Under the pieces are notes generated by a model that searched no databases, was not told where the DNA came from, and worked only from the letters and a program-made list of their open reading frames with translations. From Lentzea jiangxiensis (lineage in GTDB: Bacteria > Actinomycetota > Actinomycetes > Mycobacteriales > Pseudonocardiaceae): 64,000 nucleotides of DNA. The stretch spans positions 248,001 to 312,000 of the forward strand of contig NZ_FNIX01000005.1 in assembly GCF_900104175.1 (NCBI RefSeq), written 5' to 3'. Made by a program: the position numbers and the translations under genes. Positions 58,288 to 64,000 of this stretch are shown piece after piece (the stretch's first letter is position 1; every line of letters begins with the position of its first letter).

Positions 58288-59679
58288 GTGACCCAGAACA
58301 TGGCCCGCACGGCGGGCGAACTGCGCGCCGCCGGGCACCTGCCGCGCGGCGTCAAGACCGAGATCAGGGAGAACCTCCTCGCGGCCCTGCGCGAGGGGCG
58401 CAACCCGTGGCCCGGCATCGTCGGTTTCGACCGCACGGTGCTGCCGCAGCTCGAACGCGCGCTGCTGGCGGGCCACGACGTCGTCCTGCTCGGTGAGCGC
58501 GGGCAGGGCAAGACCCGGCTGCTGCGCACCCTGATCTCGTTGCTCGACGAGTGGACCCCCGTCATCGAGGGCTCCGAGCTGGGCGAACACCCGCTCGACC
58601 CGATCACCCCGGAGTCGAGGCGGCGTGCCGCGGAGCTCGGCGACGACCTGCCGGTGGTGTGGCGGCACCGCGACGAGCGCTACGCGGAGAAGCTCGCGAC
58701 GCCCGACACGTCCGTGGGCGACCTGGTCGGCGACGTCGACCCCGTGAAGGTCGCCGAGGGCCGCTCGCTGGGCGACCCGGAGACCATCCACTACGGCATG
58801 CTCCCGCGCGCCCACCGCGGCATCATCGCGATCAACGAGCTGCCCGACCTGGCCGAACGCATCCAGGTGGCGCTGCTCAACGTCATGGAGGAGCGCGACA
58901 TCCAGGTCCGCGGCTACACGCTGCGGCTGCCGCTCGACGTGCTGCTCGTGGCGACCGCGAACCCCGAGGACTACACGAACCGCGGCCGCATCATCACGCC
59001 GCTCAAGGACCGCTTCGGCGCCGAGGTGCGCACGCACTACCCGCTGGAGGTCGACGCCGAGGTCGACATGGTCCGCCAGGAGGCGGAGCTCGTCGCCGAG
59101 GTGGGCGACCACCTGCTGGAGATCATCGCCCGGTTCGTGCGGCACCTGCGCGAGTCGTCGTCGATCGACCAGCGCTCCGGCGTCTCGGCCCGGTTCGCGA
59201 TCGCGGCGGCGGAAACCGTCGCCGCGTCGGCACTGCGCCGGTCCGCGCTGATCGGCGAGACGCCGGCCATCGCGCGCCCGATCGACCTCGAGTCGGTGCC
59301 GGACGTGCTGCGCGGCAAGCTCGAGTTCGAGGCCGGGGAGGAGGGCCGCGAGGAGGAGGTGCTCGTGCACCTGCTGCGCCGCGCGATCGCCGACACCGCC
59401 CGCGCCCGCCTGGCCGGGCTGAACCTCCGCGCGCTCGCCGAGGCCGTCTCGGACGGCCACCCCGTCGCGACCGGCGACCGCGTGCACGCGGGCGACCTGC
59501 TGGCGGCGTTGCCGGAACTGCCGGTCCTGCACGAGGTGGCGGCCCGCCTGGGCGCGGGCCCGAAGGACCCCGTCGGGCGCATCGCGTCGGCCGTGGAACT
59601 GGCCCTCGAGTCGCTCTACCTGACTCGCCACCTGTCGAAGGACAACTCCTCCGACGACGACCGATCGGTGTACGGATGA
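58288..59679 (+). CDS. AAA+ ATPase of the magnesium-chelatase ChlI/MoxR type
   Basis: 463 residues. Walker A LLGERGQGKTRLLRTL, a long insert (EGSELGEHPLDPIT and TSVGDLVGDVDPVKV), Walker B-like GIIAINELPDLAERIQVALLNVMEERDIQ, and sensor 1 LLVATANPEDYTNRGRIITPLKDRF: the features of magnesium-chelatase subunit I relatives. The C-terminal lid runs to about 460. It forms an ATPase/VWA pair with the overlapping downstream gene (ATGA), like BchI with BchD or RavA with ViaA, but no chlorophyll or cobalamin genes are near. GTG at 58288. Confidence 0.92.
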   Translation: MTQNMARTAGELRAAGHLPRGVKTEIRENLLAALREGRNPWPGIVGFDRTVLPQLERALLAGHDVVLLGERGQGKTRLLRTLISLLDEWTPVIEGSELGEHPLDPITPESRRRAAELGDDLPVVWRHRDERYAEKLATPDTSVGDLVGDVDPVKVAEGRSLGDPETIHYGMLPRAHRGIIAINELPDLAERIQVALLNVMEERDIQVRGYTLRLPLDVLLVATANPEDYTNRGRIITPLKDRFGAEVRTHYPLEVDAEVDMVRQEAELVAEVGDHLLEIIARFVRHLRESSSIDQRSGVSARFAIAAAETVAASALRRSALIGETPAIARPIDLESVPDVLRGKLEFEAGEEGREEEVLVHLLRRAIADTARARLAGLNLRALAEAVSDGHPVATGDRVHAGDLLAALPELPVLHEVAARLGAGPKDPVGRIASAVELALESLYLTRHLSKDNSSDDDRSVYG

Positions 59680-61604
59680 GATACCGCTACGGACGCTGGG
59701 GCGGCGGCGCCGATCCGCTGGCGCCGCCCGTCGACCTCCGCGCGGCCGTGGACGAGCTCGGCCGCGAGATCATGGAGGGCGCGTCGCCGGCGTCCGCCCT
59801 GCGCGAACTGCTGCGCCGCGGCGTCGACGGCACCCGCGGCCTCGACGACCTGACGTCGCGCCTGTGGCAGCGCAGGTCCGCCCTCCAGCGCCGGCACCGG
59901 CTGGACGGCACGCTGACCGAGGTCGGGCAGCTGCTCGCCAAGGCCCTGGAAGCCGAACGCAGGGCGTTGTTCCCGGACCCGTCCGACGACGCGCGCTTCC
60001 GCGAGGCCCAGCTCGACGCCCTGCCACCCGGCACCGCCGCGGCCGTGCAGGAGCTGTCGTCCTACGACTGGCGTTCCGAGGAGGCCCGCGAGGCGTTCCA
60101 GCAGATCCGCGACCTGCTCGGCCGCGAGCTGCTGGACCAGCGCTTCCAGGGCATGAAGGAAGCGCTGTCCAACGTGGACTCGCGTGACGTCGAGCGCATC
60201 CAGCGAATGCTGCGCGACCTCAACTCGCTGCTGGAGGCGCACGCCGCCGGCTCGCCGGACACGCCGCGCCAGTTCGACGAGTTCATGCGCAAGCACGGCG
60301 AGTTCTTCCCCGAGAAGCCCCGCGACGTCGACGAGCTCATCGACGCGCTGGCCGCCCGCTCGGCCGCCGCGCAACGCATGATGAACTCGATGACCGAGGA
60401 GCAGCGCGCCGAGCTGTCCGCGTTGTCCCAGCAGGCTTTCGGCGGCATCGGCTCTTCGCTGTCCACCCTGGACTCGCTGCTGCGGCGGTTGCGCCCCGGT
60501 GAGGACTGGACGTCGTCCGCGCGCTTCCGCGGCCAGGACCCGCTGGGCCTCGGCGAGGGCGCGCAGGCGATGGCGGACCTCGCCGAGCTCGACGCCCTGG
60601 CCGAGCAGCTCTCCCAGTCCTACCCCGGCGCCCGCCTGGAGGACATCGACCTCGAGGCGCTCGAACGGCAGCTGGGCGAGTCGGCCTCGGTCGACGCCCG
60701 CCGGCTGGCCGAGCTGGAGAAGGCGCTGCGTTCGCAGAACATCGTGGAGCGGGCTCCCGACGGCACCTTGAAGCTGACGCCGAAAGCGTTGCGGCGCCTG
60801 GGGGAAACGGCCCTGCGCGGCGTCGTGGACCAGCTGCGCTCGTCGCAGGGGTCGCGCGAGACGTCGTCGGCCGGCGCCGCGGGCGAGCTGATCGGGTCGA
60901 CGCGGCCGTGGCAGTTCGGCGACACCGAGCCGTGGGACGTACCGCGAACGCTGCGCAACTCCGTGCTGCGCTCCGGCTCGACGTCTCTGGACGTCGTGGA
61001 CCTCGAGGTGTCCGAGACCGAGCACCGCACACGTGCGGCCGTCGCGTTGTGCGTGGACACCTCCTGGTCGATGGTGCAGGACGGGCGTTGGGTGCCGATG
61101 AAGCGCACGGCTCTCGCGTTGCACCACCTCGTGCGCACCCGTTTCCGGACGGACGCGTTGCAGCTGGTGACCTTCGGGCGCTACGCCGAGACCGTGGACA
61201 TCGGTCAGCTGACGGCGCTGGAAGGCGTGTGGGAGCAGGGCACGAACCTGCACCACGCACTGCTGCTGGCCGGGCGGCACGTCCGGCGGCATCCGGACGC
61301 GCAGCCGGTCGTCCTCGTGGTGACCGACGGCGAGCCGACGGCGCACCTGGAACCGGACGGGGACGCGGAGTTCCACTACCCGCCGCTGCCCCGGACGTTG
61401 ACGAAGACGCTGAACGAGGTCGACGCGCTCGCGCGGCTCGGGGCGACGATCTCGGTGTTCAAGCTGGGGGACGACCCCCGGCTGGCGGCGTTCGTCGACA
61501 TCGTGGCGCGGCGGGGCGGTGGGCGGGTGGTGTCGGCTGACGAGGAGGGGCTCGGGGCCGCTGTGGTCAGCGACTACCTGAGGTCTCGGCGCCGGCGGCG
61601 GTGA
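59676..61604 (+). CDS. VWA-domain partner of the AAA ATPase (CoxE/ChlD-like)
   Basis: 642 residues. The N-terminal two-thirds (about 20-430) is helical and charged, with coiled-coil-like stretches (LAELDALAEQLSQSYPGARL). The C-terminal VWA domain (about 450-642) has MIDAS LCVDTSWSMVQDGRW, the Thr in WEQGTNLHHAL, and VVTDGEPTAH; it ends in an Arg-rich tail. No membrane segment. The AAA and VWA proteins probably form a cytoplasmic complex using ATP to remodel a target or insert a metal. Target unknown. ATG at 59676. Confidence 0.9.
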   Translation: MRYRYGRWGGGADPLAPPVDLRAAVDELGREIMEGASPASALRELLRRGVDGTRGLDDLTSRLWQRRSALQRRHRLDGTLTEVGQLLAKALEAERRALFPDPSDDARFREAQLDALPPGTAAAVQELSSYDWRSEEAREAFQQIRDLLGRELLDQRFQGMKEALSNVDSRDVERIQRMLRDLNSLLEAHAAGSPDTPRQFDEFMRKHGEFFPEKPRDVDELIDALAARSAAAQRMMNSMTEEQRAELSALSQQAFGGIGSSLSTLDSLLRRLRPGEDWTSSARFRGQDPLGLGEGAQAMADLAELDALAEQLSQSYPGARLEDIDLEALERQLGESASVDARRLAELEKALRSQNIVERAPDGTLKLTPKALRRLGETALRGVVDQLRSSQGSRETSSAGAAGELIGSTRPWQFGDTEPWDVPRTLRNSVLRSGSTSLDVVDLEVSETEHRTRAAVALCVDTSWSMVQDGRWVPMKRTALALHHLVRTRFRTDALQLVTFGRYAETVDIGQLTALEGVWEQGTNLHHALLLAGRHVRRHPDAQPVVLVVTDGEPTAHLEPDGDAEFHYPPLPRTLTKTLNEVDALARLGATISVFKLGDDPRLAAFVDIVARRGGGRVVSADEEGLGAAVVSDYLRSRRRRR

Positions 61605-61708
61605 CGTCCACGTGCCCTGTGGCCGGCGAGTAGCGGGTGCGGGGTGGCGGGCAGCGGCTTCCGGGCGTACCCGCTCCTCCTCGCGTGCGGTGTCGTGGCC
61701 GGGCCGCG

Positions 61709-62275
61709 TCAGAGGTCGTAGAGCGCGGCCAGGCGGGGCAGCCGGGGAGCCAGCCTGGCGCTGTCGTCGAAGTCGAAGTCCCAGTCCGGGTCGAGCTCCG
61801 GGTAGCGGATCCGGAAGGCGTCCTGCGGCAGCTGCATGCCGGTGGCCTTGATGTGGGCGTTCCAGGCGATCGACAGGGCCTCCTGGCACTCGAGCTCCTC
61901 GCCGGACTCGGCGGCGGCCACGACCGCCGGCAGGTCCGCCAGCGAGTCGGGGGAGGCCAGTGCCGCGTGGTAGGTCTCCTCGCCCTGCGTCAGGAGCCAG
62001 CCGCGGAAGTAGTCGAAGCCGTCGTCCGAGCAGCCGCCGTTGATGACGTACGCCGCCGCCCACAGCGGGTTCCGGTACGAGGCGGCCAGCAGGTCCCACA
62101 GGACCTGCTGGGTCGCCATGATCTCGCCGGGCGGGCGCTCGGCGAGCAGCACCACCGCGGCGGCGGCCACCTCGTAGCCGTCGGACGGGTCGGCGACGCT
62201 CGCTCTCGCGTCGGCGATGAGCTTCCAGAAGGTGTTCGGGTCCACGGCGAAGAGCTTGGCAGAGGGGTCTGACAT
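61709..62275 (-). CDS. DUF4240-family protein
   Basis: 188 residues. Begins with the DUF4240-type helix FWKLIADARASVADPSDGYE. It continues LWDLLAASYRNPLWAAAYVINGGCSDDGFDYFRGWLLTQG in short form (key part: GGCSDDGFDYFRGWL), then YPELDPDWDFDFDD. WGR-domain-associated proteins carry similar regions. Function unknown, no membrane segment. ATG at 62275 has no clear ribosome-binding site. The 104-bp gap before it (61605-61708) shows nothing recognisable. Confidence 0.82.
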   Translation of the reverse strand: MSDPSAKLFAVDPNTFWKLIADARASVADPSDGYEVAAAAVVLLAERPPGEIMATQQVLWDLLAASYRNPLWAAAYVINGGCSDDGFDYFRGWLLTQGEETYHAALASPDSLADLPAVVAAAESGEELECQEALSIAWNAHIKATGMQLPQDAFRIRYPELDPDWDFDFDDSARLAPRLPRLAALYDL

Positions 62276-62462
62276 TTTTTCGAGCCTGGCTTGCGAGCCG
62301 TGACGTTCCAGCGTGTGGCTCCGAACGTCGCCGGGGGAACCAGCGGTCAGACGGGTGCATCGTGGTGCCGCGCCCACGTCCTGTTGTCCGGGGCGTGGGG
62401 GCGGTGCCGGGAGAAGCCCCGCCGAGCGCCGATTCGCTCGCCGACGGGCCGGGCCGCACCGC

Positions 62463-62468
62463 TAGGTT
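62463..62468 (+). promoter_or_regulatory. -10 element TAGGTT, predicted leaderless start for the 62475 gene
   Basis: TAGGTT is followed by 6 nt (GTAACC) and the ATG at 62475; no ribosome-binding site. Confidence 0.6.
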
Positions 62469-62474
62469 GTAACC

Positions 62475-63287
62475 ATGATCAAGACTCTGTTCCGCTCGCT
62501 CGAAGCAGTGCACGGAATGATCTACTTCGTCCCCGAGGCGGACTCCCGGTACGCGAGCGCCGGGCTCGACCGGCCCGGCGGGTACTTCGCGTCACGCGCC
62601 GCGGCGATGGGCGCGGTCGGGCCGGAGGTCGTGATCGCGACGTTCTACAACTTCAACCCCGACCTGGTGCGGGCGCGCATCCCGCAGGTGTGGGAGAAGG
62701 TCACGCCGCAGCGCATCCTCGAGCTGCGCTGGGAGGCGGCGGACGAGGCGTTGCGCAAGGTGCTGCCCGACGACCTCGCGGAGATCACCGCGCTGGCCAA
62801 GCGCGCCGCCGAGCGGTCGAAGGACATGCCGCACGGGCGCACGCTGTTCGCCGCGCACGCGAGCCTGCCCTGGCCCGACGAGACGCTCCTGCAGCTCTTC
62901 CACGCCCAGACGCTGCTGCGCGAGTTCCGCGGCGACGGGCACCTCGCGGCTCTGCTGAGGCACAACATCACCGGTATCGAGGCATTGGTGCTGCACGCCG
63001 CGACGGGCGACTATCCGGCCGATACGTTGCGCAAGACGCGTGCGTGGTCGCAGGAGCAGTGGGACGCCACGGTCGAGGACCTGCAGCACCGCGGACTCGT
63101 CGGTGAGGACCAGCTCCTCACCGACAAGGGCCGCGAGCTGCGGCAGGGCGTCGAGGACGACACGGACCGCATGGCCGCGCCGGCCTACGACGTCCTGTCC
63201 GACCAGGAGAAGCAGCGGTTCGTCGAGCTCGCCGCACCGCTGAGCAAGGCCGTGGTCGACGGTGGTCTGCTGCCCGGCAAGAGGTAG
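62475..63287 (+). CDS. SCO6745-family helix-turn-helix-like protein
   Basis: 270 residues. Resembles the actinobacterial SCO6745 family: RSLEAVHGMIYFVPEADSRY at the N-terminus, a central EVVIATFYNFNPDLVRARIP and HASLPWPDETLLQLFHAQTLL, and a C-terminal winged-helix-like part (WDATVEDLQHRGLVGEDQLLTDKG). It may be a MarR-like regulator domain combined with a helical sensor, but this is inferred. Its end abuts that of ctaD (stops adjacent, convergent). Confidence 0.83.
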   Translation: MIKTLFRSLEAVHGMIYFVPEADSRYASAGLDRPGGYFASRAAAMGAVGPEVVIATFYNFNPDLVRARIPQVWEKVTPQRILELRWEAADEALRKVLPDDLAEITALAKRAAERSKDMPHGRTLFAAHASLPWPDETLLQLFHAQTLLREFRGDGHLAALLRHNITGIEALVLHAATGDYPADTLRKTRAWSQEQWDATVEDLQHRGLVGEDQLLTDKGRELRQGVEDDTDRMAAPAYDVLSDQEKQRFVELAAPLSKAVVDGGLLPGKR

Positions 63288-64000
63288 CTACTCCGGCTCG
63301 TCGTCGCGGTGCGTCGAGGCGAGCGCCTTCTCCGTCGTCTCGTCCTTGCCCACCTGGTGCTTGCCGGGGTGGACGAGGGAGAAGTGCGCCTCATCGCGCA
63401 TCCGCTCGACCATGTGCGGGTAGTGCAGCTCGAACGCCGGGCGCTCCGAGCGGACGCGCGGCAGCTCCATGAAGTTGTGCCGCGGCGGGGGTGAGGTCGT
63501 CGCCCACTCCAACGAGTTGCCGTAGCCCCATGGGTCGTCCTGCGGGGCCGGTTCGCCGTAGCGGTACGAGCGGAAGACGTTCCACACGAACGGGAGCACG
63601 GACGCGCCGAGGATGAACGAGCCGATCGTCGAGAACGTGTTGAGGAACGTGAAGCCGTCCGACGGCAGGTAGTCGGCATAGCGGCGCGGCATGCCCTCGT
63701 TGCCCAGCCAGTGCTGCACCAGGAACGTGCCGTGGAAGCCGAGGAACGTCGTCCAGAAGTGCAGCTTGCCCAGCGGCTCGTCGAGGAACCGGCCGGTCAT
63801 CTTCGGGAACCAGAAGTAGATGCCCGCGTAGGTGGCGAACACGATCGTGCCGAACAGCACGTAGTGGAAGTGCGCCACCACGAAGTACGTGTCGGACACG
63901 TGGAAGTCGAGCGGCGGGGAGGCCAGCAGGATGCCGGACAGGCCGCCGAAGAGGAACGTGACGAGGAAGCCGATCGAGAACAGCATCGGCGACTCGAACG
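63288..64000 (-). CDS. ctaD: Cytochrome c oxidase subunit I, C-terminal part (5' end outside window)
   Basis: The C-terminal 237 residues of the haem-copper oxidase catalytic subunit; the frame is open to base 64000 ([10 protein letters not shown] upstream of the first internal Met). Haem ligands are in [12 protein letters not shown] (His-x-His near Tyr). Also present are DTYFVVAHF, the helix 11-12 region [18 protein letters not shown], and an actinobacterial C-terminal tail ([16 protein letters not shown]). Works in the membrane as terminal oxidase with subunits II and III, encoded elsewhere. Confidence 0.96.
   Translation of the reverse strand, partial: FESPMLFSIGFLVTFLFGGLSGILLASPPLDFHVSDTYFVVAHFHYVLFGTIVFATYAGIYFWFPKMTGRFLDEPLGKLHFWTTFLGFHGTFLVQHWLGNEGMPRRYADYLPSDGFTFLNTFSTIGSFILGASVLPFVWNVFRSYRYGEPAPQDDPWGYGNSLEWATTSPPPRHNFMELPRVRSERPAFELHYPHMVERMRDEAHFSLVHPGKHQVGKDETTEKALASTHRDDEPE

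Overview
The window is high-GC DNA, dense with genes, strong in G/C third-position codons and GTG starts. Gene content and order (metK-priA, def-fmt-rsmB, rpe-ribD-ribE-ribBA-ribH, fabG-inhA-hemH, acnA, ctaD, a RipA-like NlpC/P60 endopeptidase) point to an actinomycete chromosome. The sequence style suggests Pseudonocardiales (Lentzea/Saccharothrix/Actinosynnema type), but that placement is inference. No tRNA, rRNA, CRISPR array or prophage was seen. One complete IS5-type insertion sequence is present.

Layout. 1-11.6 kb: 3' end of metK, a phospholipase C relic, a beta-helix membrane protein, priA, a hypothetical gene, gamma-glutamyltransferase, a DinB-like gene and def-fmt-rsmB. 11.7-20.1 kb: a secreted beta-propeller, an HFCD-type flavoprotein, the tightly coupled riboflavin operon preceded by rpe, and a secreted VWA/Ig-like protein. 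20.2-28.8 kb: acnA with promoter and terminator, then an ABC transporter translationally coupled to a large AfsR/SARP-type regulator, then an FAD monooxygenase. 28.8-38.1 kb: membrane proteins, a sirtuin, an acyl-CoA synthetase, an NlpC/P60 hydrolase, two isochorismatase-fold hydrolases, a GlxA-type regulator, a DUF2203 gene and an aldo/keto reductase. 38.1-44.6 kb: a DrrAB-like ABC pump divergent from its probable TetR repressor with two operator palindromes, MobA-like, and a moxR-DUF58-VWA operon. 44.6-51 kb: a response regulator-histidine kinase-TAXI lipoprotein operon, the IS element, and a large FAD/Fe-S dehydrogenase. 51-64 kb: fabG-inhA-hemH, a solute-binding-protein/VWA pair, hypothetical genes, an AAA ATPase-VWA pair, small conserved genes, and the 3' part of ctaD.

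How the genes work together. Housekeeping modules dominate: SAM synthesis and rRNA methylation, initiator Met-tRNA formylation and deformylation, flavin synthesis, the TCA cycle, FAS-II reductases, haem and terminal oxidase. Many genes overlap by 4 bp (ATGA or GTGA), implying translational coupling. At eleven operon-leading starts a TANNNT hexamer lies 6-8 nt before the start codon with no Shine-Dalgarno sequence, which predicts leaderless mRNAs.

The least ordinary content is four VWA-domain proteins in four contexts (secreted, MoxR-linked, fused to a solute-binding-like domain, and paired with an AAA ATPase). Next are an orphan TAXI-lipoprotein/two-component operon, an in-frame hairpin-bearing insertion inside the AfsR-like regulator, a degraded phospholipase C gene, and a possible 33-residue gene upstream of the DinB-like gene. 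The permease-less solute-binding/VWA pair at 53.6-56.7 kb is the best candidate for an undescribed system, but its function cannot be read from sequence alone.
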